64,000 bases of DNA, from the NCBI GenBank assembly GCA_034231615.1, contig CM067298.1, positions 66,731,591-66,795,590 of the forward strand, in the 5' to 3' direction. Below, piece after piece: positions 1 to 10,456 of this stretch. How positions within the stretch are numbered: position 1 is the stretch's first letter; every line of letters begins with the position of its first letter. Both the position numbers and the translations under genes were made by a program. The notes under the pieces are model-generated. The model was given only the letters and a program-made list of their open reading frames with translations, searched no databases and was not told where the DNA came from. The DNA comes from Meghimatium bilineatum (lineage: Eukaryota; Mollusca; Gastropoda; Stylommatophora; Philomycidae).

Positions 1-2225
1 TCTGCTAGCAAAATTGGCAATCGATGAACCAGCTATAATTTTAACCGATTCAGGATAAAAATGACATGTTATTAGTAATTTGTAGATAAGAGTCATTCTC
101 ATTGGCGCTCGCAAATCTATAAAAATGAAACAAAGATTTTAGAATCTTTGAGAGAATTGGGATATGGCCATGGTTAATTTGTTTAAATTGCTGCATTGAG
201 AGAAAAACTCAGTTTTGAAAAACTATATTTAGTTTGCACTTTTAACTTATTGTATAGGGAAGCAACTTGTCTGAAAAATAAATTGATTCCTAAATAACAA
301 AAGTGAAATTCTTAATGCATATTCAAAGATATGGGCAGTAAATGTTAATACGGCAAGGCTCTTGGCGAAAGAAGGAGTCTGAATATTTCAGTCTGCATGT
401 GTGCATGTGTAAACTTGAACACGCACACAATCTCTCACACACACAAATATTTAGTAATACATATTCTTTGGTCTAATAGAGATTTGGACAATTACAATGG
501 ATGTGGAAAGAAGAATAATAGTTTACAAAAAGTAGCCTAGAAGACGAATATTCAGTGCACATGACATAAGACCAATGTATATGTCTGGAATGAAATAAAC
601 GATTTTGCTGGTCAATAACATTTAGAAATTGTGAAATATCCCAACATTGGACATGAGAGGCCACGATTCCTTTTCACCCATACTGTCCTGCATGAGACTA
701 AAAGAAGGGGTAAAATGCATTTATAATATCAAAACTGAGTAGGATTAAATTTCTCCACTCAAACCACTGAGAGGAATGGTGGATTTTTGCATTTCTAAAG
801 GGAAACACCTACAACCCTGAGGGATCTGGATTTGATGATGGATAAAAGATGCATATCATGCTAATTGGAATGCCTTTAGATAAATTTTTCTTGGGAAGGG
901 GTTGGAAGAAGAGACCTATCCCTACCAGGCACTCCCATAGGATACGGATAGTGGAAAGGCCTGCAGTCTATATAATCGAATCCGGAGTCCTAACCTGACT
1001 GAGTGATAGAAGGTGAAGATCAACTGTAATAAAGATGATCTAGAAAGAATGTCCCACGAGACAATTAACTACCGGTAGATGTTGCATTGGCAAGAGTTTT
1101 AGCTTGCAGCATAAATAAGATTTTTTAAAATCCTGCATGAATTACAATGCAGAATCCAATTATGAAAATAATAATAGGGAATTATACCAGGAAAGAGAAC
1201 ACAAGGATGATAATTTTTTAGGAATGATAATTTAGGAAAGAAACAATCAACAATGGTATGGTACCACAGGGACAGAAGTGGCGGAAACATGGCACACTGG
1301 AAAGAAATTATAGCCTATGCTCTCTTAAGAGGTTCAGTTGCTTAATGGTAGAGAATGTTCAGAAGTACTTATCAAACAACAATGGGTAAGACTACAGTAA
1401 AATTAGATGAAATGGTCTTTTATCAAAACAGGAGTCAGTGTTCTAAAAAGTACAATAATACCAACATTTTCTCCAAACACAAAGGACAAATGGTATTAGC
1501 TAAAGAAGAAAATGAAAATCTAAAACACACAACACACTGCACATTTGAAATTTAAATAAAATTATTAAGGAGACAGAATATAAATCATAGAAACATAGTA
1601 AGTTATTTTTAAATTTGGCCAATTTTTTTCACAATAACACTTTGTTTCACAGAATCTTTCACAGATAATCTTCTTAATGACTTATTAAGAAGAAGTCCTA
1701 AGAAGGCCTTTCATCTGTGGAAGGACTACTTATGGATGAAAAAATTATAATTTGTTTCTATTTTATACAATGTTGAAAATATGGACAGATAAAAAAACAC
1801 AATGAAGATATCTTGAAAATAATTCAAAAAAATATTAATCACTCAAATGGCAACTATTTTTCTCGCAGCAAGTGAAGAACACAAAAATAAATAACCAGCA
1901 GATACCCAAAACTGATTCATCAATATTCCTTAGCGTTACATTGAATACCAGACTCACCTGAAAACTAAATATTGGAAAAATACAAACTAAAGCCTTTCAA
2001 AATCTCCAAGAACCCTTTTTTTTTAAACTAGCTATCACATCCTGGATCACAAACTAAAAAATACTAAAACAATTATATACGAGCCAGTAAGTTGTCTACA
2101 ACTTACAGGCCTACCTAAGTTGACAGTCCCTTAAAGTATGTATCAGAACAAACCCCTTGGAGTGAAGGGGATGGAATAACAATATACATTCAGACCCATG
2201 GATATATATACAATATATATATCCA
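1..2225. other. No gene or clear element seen
   Basis: AT-rich sequence with short microsatellite-like patches (CA-rich near 420-450, TA-rich near 2205-2222). I see no exon with good splice sites, no recognisable element domain and no RNA gene. If gene 1 continues to the left, this is probably one of its introns or its downstream flank. Confidence 0.4.
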
Positions 2226-3835
2226 CACAAGCCTAGAGATATGATCAGAACACCAAGAGGGAAATTCTGCAATAATTATGATGCAGAAATTCAGGCAATT
2301 AGGATAAGTCAGTCAGTCCCTCTTTTACCAAGTTTGGCACATAGGGAGGATGTCATAGTTCTCCATGCTTGTCGGCCAGTTGCCAAGGAATGCAGGTCTT
2401 ATGCATTTATGCCTGTTGATTTCATAACAGTTCTTCTGAGCGTTGTTTCTGGTCTTCCCTGTTTTATTTTCCCGTCCGGTGTCCACATGAAGGCTTGTCA
2501 CCGAATTATGTCTTTCTTTATTCTAAGTATGTGGCCAATGTATGTCCAGCAAGATTTTCTGATGATGTTCGTCACATGTTCTTGTTATGTCTCCTCTCTT
2601 AGTATGCCATTTAATTTGAAATATTTCCAAATAGTAATCTTTCCGATTGTGATTTTTCTGAGGCATCTATTCTAGAAGGCAACTAACTTCTTATCCAATA
2701 TTGCGGTAGATTTCCAACTTTCACATCCATATGTCAATGATGGAATCACACTTGCATTGAATAGTCGCAGTTTGATGTTTACTTGCATTCTTCGATCTGC
2801 AGATATTTGAGTTTGTTAAAGGCGTGGAAGGCCTTTATTCGAGTCATGATTTCTGAGTTTGTATTCCAGTCTGCTGTTATCTTGCTTCCCAAATATACAA
2901 AATTTGAAACATCTAGTATATTATCGTCTAGTTTAATTGATTCTGTCAGACCGGCAAAGTTCATGATTTTCATTTTATGTTTATTTGAAGGCCTATCTAT
3001 TGCGCGAAAAATTTCTTATTGAGTCTTTCTGTTTTTTCTTGGAGATATTGGTGTGTTGAACTCAGTAGAGCAATATCATCTGCGAAGGTTAGATCTTCCA
3101 GGGTCTTGTTTATCCATTTGATTCATAGTTGTTTTTGGTCTGTGCATTTCCTCATCACCCAGTCAATCGCGATGCAAAACAGTATTGGAGACAACACATC
3201 CGTTTTACTACTGTTGTTACTGAAAACTACTTTCTGTTCTTACACAACAAGCTGTATCGGAGTAAAATCTTTCATGATATTGAAATATTTCATCAGGATG
3301 TTATTAGGACTTACAAAAACTACTTAATGAACTGATTTACCAGTATAGGGTAACCATGCAATGGATACCCTCTCACTGTGGAATACCAGGAAATGAAAAA
3401 GCAGACCAACTGGCTAAGGAAGGTGCTGCTGAAGACCAACCAGAAATACCAATCACCTACCATCAGAAAAAACAGACGATCAAGTCAATAAGAAAGCCAC
3501 AAACACCAATTTACACTTTCAATTTATATTTACACAAGATGACTAACATTGTGAACAGATTAAAACAAGTTATAATTCTACGCCTCAGAACAGGACACAA
3601 CGGACTTCGCAGTCACATGTATACAAAGTTCAAGATTGGCAACACGGCCATGTGTACATGCGGACAGGCAGTACAGAGTGGCAAACATACTTCAAGAGTG
3701 TTCTGATTATGAAACGCTGAGGCAGACATATTGGCCAGAGGAAACAATACTAGAATCAAAGCTCTATGGGCCACTGTGTGAACTACAAAAGACAGTGAGT
3801 TTTATTAACCTTCAGTATGCTGTGGGCGAGTTCAC
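2226..3835 (+). mobile_element. I/Nimb-like LINE, RNase H and C-terminal fragment, interrupted
   Basis: The plus strand encodes the end of a non-LTR retrotransposon polyprotein. The RNase H glutamate motif (NYDAEIQAI) lies near 2272-2300, and after an interruption the motif QWIPSHCGIPGNEKADQLAK lies at 3359-3418. A cysteine-containing C-terminal domain follows (RLRTGHNGLRSHMYTKFKIG). The insert at 2305-3302 is a minus-strand LINE flanked by the 7-bp direct repeat attagga (2298-2304 and 3303-3309). A 2-bp deletion near 3690, relative to the sister copy at 25.2-25.8 kb, shifts the frame of the final segment, which continues to about 3830. The element is inactive. Assignment to the I/Nimb/Jockey group rests on the RNase H domain and on the C-terminal domain typical of these LINEs. 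Confidence 0.8.
2305..3302 (-). mobile_element. LINE 3' fragment (reverse transcriptase C-terminal half)
   Basis: Read on the minus strand, this encodes the catalytic part of a LINE reverse transcriptase. It has VLSPILFCIAIDWVM near 3205-3145, the active-site motif LTFADDIALL near 3095-3065, FVYLGSKITAD near 2920-2890, and a typical LINE tail region ending near 2310. Several stops and frameshifts are present. The 3' end carries a short ACTG repeat (gtcagtcag). A second copy of the same 3' end lies at about 18140-18290. The fragment is 5'-truncated, interrupts the RNase H LINE of the opposite strand, and is flanked by the 7-bp direct repeat attagga. Confidence 0.8.
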
Positions 3836-5329
3836 GCACCCGGAGTACATGTTCCCTTGGGCCCTGTGGGCAAGGTCACGCACCATTCGATATAGCCTGA
3901 TTCCCGAGCACGGAACTTCACGAAGTTACGCTCATTTGACGTAGTAATTCCCGCCACACGAAGCTAGGAATACGTCACAGTTTGAAGGTCAAATTCCTTT
4001 ATACATTACGATTGTAAGGGAGAGAAACCCGGTTGACTTTGTCAACGCATTTCTAGAGCGACTTTAGCCATTTTGGGCCATATTTTATTAACAAATTGAC
4101 TACCGCGTGGCGTGGGTAAGTGATCGTGACTACATGTTCTAATTGTTGTTTTTTGTGTTTAATATGGTGTTATTTGATAAGAATGTTTGTGTATTCGTTC
4201 AAAAACACAAAAATAATATGTAATGGACAATAATTACGTTGTGTGTCGGGCTAGACCTAGTGTTGACAGGACGGACAATATATGCGATTTCTTCACGTTT
4301 TATTAGTTTTTTTTAGTTCATATTATATTAGTTTGGATATAAAACAATAAGTATAGGTATTTATGAGGATTTTATCAATGTTGCCACACACTCCTCATGT
4401 ATTAGGATCGTCAAGAAGGTATATTTGCAATTTTGAAAATAGCATTTTGCATTTTTTTTAAATTGTACACCAAAATAAACTTGGACCATACCTAGAATTT
4501 GAACACAAACCTCATGGAATAAAACAAACCTCTTTAAATAATGATAACTTACAAAACCAATGTATTTTTTGTTATTTGATACTGCTATATCTATATGCAG
4601 ATATTTCCTACAACAAATTTTTTAAACTCCAGCTTAGCTCAGAATATTTGCGATGGTTAAATTTATTTTGTAGAATACACACAAAAAAACATTTGCATAT
4701 ACAACCTATAAAGTTGTATGCCTAAATAATGACACTAGTGAAGAGTAGCTGTAAATATCAACAATTCAGTCAGTTTAATTTTCATTCCGTAGCACACTGG
4801 CAATAATAATGGTTAGGCAGTGAGAGGTTTTGATAATAGATCAGACAAGCATAAAGAATGACCATTTGGCAGGATAGAGAATTTTCAGTTTTAAACTTTT
4901 AGCTGCTATCGTGACTTTACACATTACTCATATGGACTAGTTAAAAGTCACCTCATTGGTTTATTATTTATTTTTTTAAACCAAAAAAAAAAACATGATT
5001 GCTCTGAAATCATCAAGCACCAGTATTTTAGTGTCAATAACATCTTAGTATGATGGAATTTTTGTAGCCCTAGAAAAGGAATTAGCCAATGATAAGTCAT
5101 TGAAGAAAGGATTTAAGCACAGCTGGGATCAGTTATTTAGGGCAATGTAGCAGCTAAACGATTAAATATTAGTTATGAAGATTTTGTACCAGTAATGACA
5201 AACACAAAACAAGCACATTGGATAAATAATAGAACTGGCACAATATGTCACTGTACACTGGGGAGTGGGGGAAAGAACTTTTCAATTATGCTAGATATTG
5301 TAGAGTAGAAAGCCTACTAAAAAATGTAA
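3836..5329. other. No gene seen
   Basis: The first 300 bases are less AT-rich than the rest, which is strongly AT-rich. No reading frame, splice-bounded exon or element domain could be supported. Confidence 0.4.
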
Positions 5330-5622
5330 AGGTATATCTTATGGCAGCAACCTGCCATCGGGATGAAGATAACTCATGTACTAGGCCGCAGCAACTATTA
5401 TGTGGAATAGCCAGTTCCCTTCCTTGCTGTCTTTACCTCCACTAACTCATGTGTCAGGTACTCATTTGCAGCTGACTCAAATGGAATAGTGGTCCATGTC
5501 AAGCAAGAAACCACAACCTAGATTTTTTATTTGTCTGGACGTGGTTTTGAACTTGGTACGTTGTAACCTAGTGACAGCAACCAAACTCACTATCAACTAG
5601 GCTACCTACTGAGCTCCCCAAT
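5330..5622 (-). mobile_element. Probable tRNA-derived SINE
   Basis: On the minus strand the sequence starting at 5622 resembles a tRNA head. GGGGAGCTCAGTAGGTAGCC is followed by an A-box-like stretch (TAGCCTAGTTGATAG) and, about 50 bases on, a B-box-like AGTTCAAAACC. A non-tRNA body continues to roughly 5330. No second copy was seen in the window and no clear target-site duplication was found, so the 3' boundary is approximate. Confidence 0.45.
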
Positions 5623-6388
5623 TTAAAATGTTAATCTGTTCCCTGCAATTCGGGTACAGGATCTACTGTGATCTTTAGTCAGATTTGTTGATTGCCATTT
5701 CAAAAACAGGTAAAGCATGGTCTGGGTCAGTTTGTTTTCTGATCCTCACACATCATTTTCTATGTTCCTTTGGAACTTGTGTCTAATTTGTGCCTACCAA
5801 TGTTTATAATGATCATAGTAGTGATCAAGAACCCTCAGCATGTAATGTCATCCCTAACCCCAACCCCTCCTAAACTGTAGGCTAATCTGCCTTTCATTAT
5901 TACCCTCTCTCCTCAACAACAACCATATCAGTGTCTATAACCTCTATAGCAAATCTTTACACTGTAACATAAATAAAACAACTGCCCTTAAAAATCTTAC
6001 TGGTTCGCTTGGTGATATTTCTAATAATTTATTGTACTCTCTTTCCACACTAGAAACAAAGTGCACATGCTTTGAGCACTAAATGGCACTTGATGCTAAA
6101 ATTAATGAAATATTGGCTAAAGAAAGTATATTGGCATACAAAGTGTGTACCCCAAAAATTATATTTTGTTGTCAATTATAAATGTTCAATAAATTGTCAA
6201 ATACATCTAGCTCTTATATGGTCAATTTTCAAACTACCTGAATAACACACTTCAAGTTTGCTACAAATATTGGATAGTCAGTTGTTTACCAGATAAACTT
6301 CAATCATCTCAATAAAACTTTTCTTCATCTGCTCATAATTTTAGTCATCTGGTAGCTGTAGTACCTAGGCTAGTTTCTCGTAACTTAC
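5623..6388. other. Intergenic or intronic, no gene seen
   Basis: This lies immediately downstream (minus sense) of the last recognised cassette exon of gene 1. I looked for a constant exon with a phase-1 acceptor and did not find a convincing one. Either it lies left of the window or it is too short or divergent to see. Confidence 0.4.
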
Positions 6389-6503
6389 CTGATGCTTCTT
6401 TGTTCCTCGAAATTCTTCTACGGATCTTTTGATAGCAATTTGTGTAAAAGTACTGCTCAATATGTCCAGCATGATGATGCAACACTGGCATGCGATGGAA
6501 CAA
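6389..6503 (-). CDS. Gene 1 cassette exon A7 (mutually exclusive type)
   Basis: This 115-nt exon has acceptor caactcag before 6503 and donor G|GTAAGT at 6388. It enters in phase 0 and leaves in phase 1 (38 codons + 1 nt). It starts LFHRMPVL, has the shared aromatic-Tyr-x-Asn core as FYTN, and ends in a basic run (KIRRRISRNKEAS). It is the seventh and most distal exon of a homologous array. A 663-nt intron separates it from A6, longer than the other gaps. An ATG-started reading in another frame across this exon does not fit the array. Function unknown; the basic second half could bind nucleic acid (inference). Confidence 0.82.
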
Positions 6504-7166
6504 CTGAGTTGGATGTAAAAGTGCTTTTTAAACCTATCTATGACACATTCACACGATTTCAATGACAGTGAGTCTTGTATGTGAGCCCTTTCTCAATATA
6601 GCAGCATTCAACTGTGACTGATATTTGGTCCATTAAAGTGACTTATTCATGGGTTGGATGGGAGACTTACCTGTTTTTACAGTGTTGAAAGAAGCCTTTA
6701 ATAATTATTTGAACAAATCTGACACAAGTTTATAAAATAATGTTAACAAAGGGACTTGATATTCCATGAAGAAACATAAAACTGTGATAGAAACTACAAG
6801 TGTTTGAACAAAAAACACACTGATAATTAAATTACTCCAGTGTAATACATTTTTAAAACAAATGAATTAGAAAGGGAAAATAATATTCACCATTTACTCA
6901 CAGAATGTTTACTTTTTTAATTCTAAGACACAACAAAACCATAGTAAACACTAATCAGCCCTTCTATCTCAACTGATAAGATATTTAGCCAAATTTCAAT
7001 CAAGGAAAACTATTCAGATGCATAAATGGAACAGCACAACAATGAAGACAAGATAGGGCTACACATAAAAAAAATTACTGAGAAATCAAGATCACATACA
7101 CCTTTTTGTTCTTAAAGATATATGTAAACCTTTGAAGCTAATGGGCTTAAGAAGCTGTGCACATAC

Positions 7167-7275
7167 TTGGCTGAAATCTGTCTCGATCCCTGTACATTCG
7201 CCGCATACTGTTAATATAGAAATTGTCCACCACTGACTCATATCTTGTTAGCAGAGAGGGCATTCGACGAAACAG
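7167..7275 (-). CDS. Gene 1 cassette exon A6
   Basis: This 109-nt exon has acceptor ttctcag before 7275 and donor A|GTATGT at 7166, a weaker donor than its sisters. It enters in phase 0 and leaves in phase 1 (36 codons + 1). It begins LFRRMPSL, carries FYINSMRRMYRDRDR and ends RFQP. Its core matches A4 and A5 at Phe/Met-Tyr-x-Asn and Arg-x-Met/Ile. The 3n+1 length means that splicing it to any other cassette would shift the frame. Confidence 0.82.
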
Positions 7276-7530
7276 CTGAGAACAGCAAATTAGACGGATC
7301 AGTCTCAGAAAACTGTTTTCCTGGCTATTTTATACATTTTCAACCTAAAATGTTACATCGAAATTCAAAGCTTTCGGAAGTATCACCTTTATGAAGAAGT
7401 GTTTGCCACAACAATCCAACCAAAAGCGCATGGAAAAATCAATATCAGCCATTCCTGTCTATTATACAGCAGTGGTGAATTCTTATTTTTAAAAGCCGTC
7501 ACAAGAAACCTTTGCATCTATCAAACTCAC

Positions 7531-7630
7531 CCGACTGACGCCTTAGTTGAATCTTTCTCATACTGTTAACATACATGTAGTGTTGTGTGCGTAGGTATGA
7601 GTATCTTAAGACTGGTAAACGTCTGAAAAT
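7531..7630 (-). CDS. Gene 1 cassette exon A5
   Basis: This 100-nt exon is the shortest of the array (33 codons + 1). I placed the acceptor at tatcacag, ending at 7631, because only that site gives the phase-0 start IFRRLPVL shared by the family. The nearer ttttcag at 7623 would put the exon out of frame. The donor is G|GTGAGT at 7530. The exon carries MYVNSMRKIQLRRQS. It is homologous to A1-A4, A6 and A7. Confidence 0.8.
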
Positions 7631-7881
7631 CTGTGATACATATTTGTTTCAGCTAAATTTAGTCAAAGTGCATTCAGTCTAGAATAAAAGCACTGTGGTG
7701 ATGAAATGGAATGGTTGCCAAGTCTAAACCCTTGAGATGAAATGTAGCATAATATTCTGTGTACCTAACTGCATAACAGCACAGATACATGATAGCTTGA
7801 GCGATCAACTATCAGCACCAATATAGAAGGGAGTAGTGTGGAGCTTATGTCTAGAGATCATCTACAAGATTCTTTACTTAC

Positions 7882-7993
7882 CCCTCACATTAGCTCTCAG
7901 GCGTCTTTTTTGCATTTTCCGTGTTGCGTTAACATAGAATGTCTCCAAAGCCCGTTTAGGGTGATTCATGAGGACAGGCATACGAAGGAATAG
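7882..7993 (-). CDS. Gene 1 cassette exon A4
   Basis: This 112-nt exon has acceptor caccag before 7993 and donor G|GTAAGT at 7881. It enters in phase 0 and leaves in phase 1 (37 codons + 1). It starts LFLRMPVL, has FYVNATRKMQKRRLRANVR and is highly basic at the C-terminal end. Its first eight residues are identical to those of A3, which suggests a recent duplication or strong constraint. Confidence 0.84.
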
Positions 7994-8218
7994 CTGGTGC
8001 GTTAAGAGGAATTTTTGAATAAGCAAGAGACAATGTAGATACCTCACAAATTGATCAATCATGCCTTTAGTGATGGTGTATAACAATAATTAAAGATATG
8101 GTTTGCAATCCCTTCATCAAGAAGCTCATCAAAAATCAGAGCAAAACCACATAATACACAACAACTACAAGCCAGGAAAAATAATACAATCCGGCGGCGA
8201 GGCAAATAGCGTACTCAC

Positions 8219-8333
8219 CAATACTTAATTGTCCTCGGCTGCGCCATCGACGGGAGTTTCTACTAGCATTCTCATAGAAAATGTGCTCCACTTTTAAACT
8301 GTTCATCCGTAACACAGGCATGCGTAGAAATAG
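8219..8333 (-). CDS. Gene 1 cassette exon A3
   Basis: This 115-nt exon has acceptor atatcag before 8333 and donor G|GTGAGT at 8218. It enters in phase 0 and leaves in phase 1 (38 codons + 1). It starts LFLRMPVL, has IFYENASRNSRRWRSRG and ends QLSI. It shares the common framework but has lost the Lys-Met pair found in most sisters. An ATG near 8321 opens the same frame but is internal and not needed. Confidence 0.84.
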
Positions 8334-8727
8334 CTGATATAATCAACAAAAGATGTTTCCTTGCAAAATGCCCATCAACAACTGACATATTCTATGTGTA
8401 ATCCCTTACAAACAGCAGGGACACCTGGAAACTGGGCCCAATATTACATATTACTTGCAGGACTTTATACGGCTACTTTTTCTTTATTTTACGTGTCAGA
8501 TGTACCTAATAATTTGTCCACAGATGGAAAATTCCCCAAAGAATATTTAACTATCACTATGACAAATATTAACTTCCGGAAATGAAATGTGACAGTACAA
8601 GAATGATAATCCTTATTCCACACCAGCAAAACAATTCCTATGGCTGACGTACATGGGGCTACAACACCAGCCCAAACTAGTCTTCCTGGTTTAAAAAAAA
8701 GTATAAAAACCTAAACAATAAACTCAC

Positions 8728-8839
8728 TGCAGTCTTTCTGTCTACATCGCCTTAGTGACATCTTTTTCATACTGTTGGCATAGAGCAACGTCTCAACACG
8801 CACAGGATCATGAGAAAGTAGAGGTATCCTTAGAAACAA
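8728..8839 (-). CDS. Gene 1 cassette exon A2
   Basis: This 112-nt exon has acceptor ctgtcag before 8839 and donor A|GTGAGT at 8727. It enters in phase 0 and leaves in phase 1 (37 codons + 1). It starts LFLRIPLL, has LLYANSMKKMSLRRCRQKDC and so keeps the Tyr-x-Asn-Ser-Met core. The RRCR sequence near the end is shared with A1, so A1 and A2 look like the closest relatives. Confidence 0.84.
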
Positions 8840-9233
8840 CTGACAGATAACACATATAGGTTCAATCAAATCAGATGGAAAGCAGCAATTAATGAGAATC
8901 TACTGAAAGAGTCCTTTTGTTACTGTTCTAAACAAGTGAGCCCTTTTGACTTTTTAAGAGTATAACTACAGACTGCAACAGCTGTATATTCTTCATGAAA
9001 TATTTTGCCAGTCAATTATTATAGAAACACTTCCCTAAAGAACCTATAGTGACAGTCATTAACTGTAGAAGTCATTTGCAGTCACTAAAACAAAATAGGA
9101 CATCATGTATCTGTTATTGTATAACAATCTATATGCTTACCTTGCCTATGAACTAGAAATTAGCTTTCCACAATTTCATAAGTGATGGCTACAGACATAT
9201 TTTATTCCTTGAAGAACACTGTGTTTTACTTAC

Positions 9234-9339
9234 TTTTATGTCTACATCGTCTGTATGACATTTTGGCACGACAATTTTTCAAGAAATAATGTCTTGTGCG
9301 CTCAAGGTCGAAATTCAAAATGGGAGTCCTCAAGAATAT
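9234..9339 (-). CDS. Gene 1 cassette exon A1
   Basis: This 106-nt exon has acceptor tctgccag before 9339 and donor A|GTAAGT at 9233. It enters in phase 0 and leaves in phase 1 (35 codons + 1). It begins IFLRTPIL, has HYFLKNCRAKMSYRRCRHK and is the first cassette met after the microexons. It is the most divergent at the Tyr-x-Asn core (FLKN). Confidence 0.82.
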
Positions 9340-10405
9340 CTGGCAGAGTATTGTACTATAAATTAAAGTGCTACCAATGAATAAATTATAATGTTGATGT
9401 GAGCCCTTCTGTCTTATTGGGGGGAAAAGCAGGAAACAGATACCTTACAGCACACTTCCAACTGCTTAACATTATTCGCAAAAATTTATTTTCTCACAAA
9501 AACTGCATTTGTGTTCCAGAAAATTATAGAAAGAGTGTTCAAGAATGACCATCTTCCAACTTTAAATTCAATGGTATAATTTGACTAGAATTTAAAATAT
9601 ATAAAAATCACTGCCGTAGGATATTTCCACATGCACTAAAACATTTTACACTTACAGTACTATTGACAGTAATCTATTTAGGTTGTGCATGTATGAATTT
9701 TAAAATATATGCCTTAAAGTCTGAACTAATTGGTTCCAGAACGTGGTGCACAGAACCAAACCCCTATTTAAAATGTATCTGCCAAGATATATGAAAGTAT
9801 TATGACAAAGCTATGAGCTATATTCAAGCAAATGAATTACATCCTTATGTTGTTGCCAACACAAAATGTGGCCCAGGGAAACGGAAACATAAATTCATTC
9901 ACTGAACTTGCGTGTTCTATTTTTTTATGAAACACTTAACATACACAAGCTACTAGGGTGTCAATCATGCGGAATAAATTTTCAGCATAACCTCATGGGG
10001 CTTGGAATTAATGATTCCCATGAATCTGAAATTTCTGTTCCATTTCACCATCTTTTCCTGATATAAATTGCCATTACGTAATAGAGAAATGTGATAAAAT
10101 GACAAAATAATACAAAGTGTTTTTAACAAGAGCAGAAAGGTTACAAAGTTCACATGATACAAAACACCCAAATACAAAAAGTTATTGTAATAAAATTGTT
10201 GATTTCAATTTGTAAATGTAAGAAAACACACAAAACTTACTGTAAGTTCCCTATATTCCACTTGTAAGTAATTTTAGATGTTTTTTACAAGCACTCTGAT
10301 GTGTCATACTGCCATCAAGTGTATAAATGCATCATCTGATTTTGGTGTTTAAAGATTTGGAGGGCTAGGCATCGTCTATACTCATAACAATAAAAAATCA
10401 CTTAC
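9340..10405. other. Intron of gene 1 before the cassette array
   Basis: AT-rich sequence between the second microexon and cassette A1. No repeat family seen elsewhere in the window was recognised here. A donor-like site near 10235 has stop codons in every upstream frame and was not accepted as an exon. Confidence 0.5.
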
Positions 10406-10456
10406 CTCCTGATGCCTCTTGGATGCCCTCTTCGAGTTATTTTTCAATACATTTAA
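10406..10456 (-). CDS. Gene 1 candidate microexon E6 (basic)
   Basis: This 51-nt candidate has acceptor ttaaatcag before 10456 and donor GAG|GTAAGT at 10405. It is phase 0 on both sides and encodes 17 residues, LNVLKNNSKRASKRHQE. The KR-x-x-KR pattern is rich in basic residues, like a short nuclear-localisation or DNA-contact insert (inference). It fits between the phase-0 donor of the 18378-18458 exon and the phase-0 acceptors of the cassettes. Because it is a multiple of three it could be included or skipped without loss of frame. The evidence is splice sites, phase and composition only. Confidence 0.6.

Noticed and set aside
2241-2675. A 144-codon open frame on the plus strand
   Set aside because: It runs antisense across the inserted minus-strand LINE and has no independent support.
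6668-6800. Possible eighth cassette before a GTAAGT donor near 6668 (minus strand)
   Set aside because: The phase-0 frame from a plausible acceptor meets stop codons, and the Phe-x-Arg-x-Pro start and Tyr-x-Asn core are missing. At best a dead cassette.
9138-9200. Cassette-like start (CTAATTTCTAG) before a GTAAGC donor near 9137 (minus strand)
   Set aside because: The frame meets a stop within six codons and no core motif follows.
10235-10330. Candidate exon before a GTAAGT donor at about 10236 (minus strand)
   Set aside because: All three frames contain a stop between the nearest acceptor and the donor.
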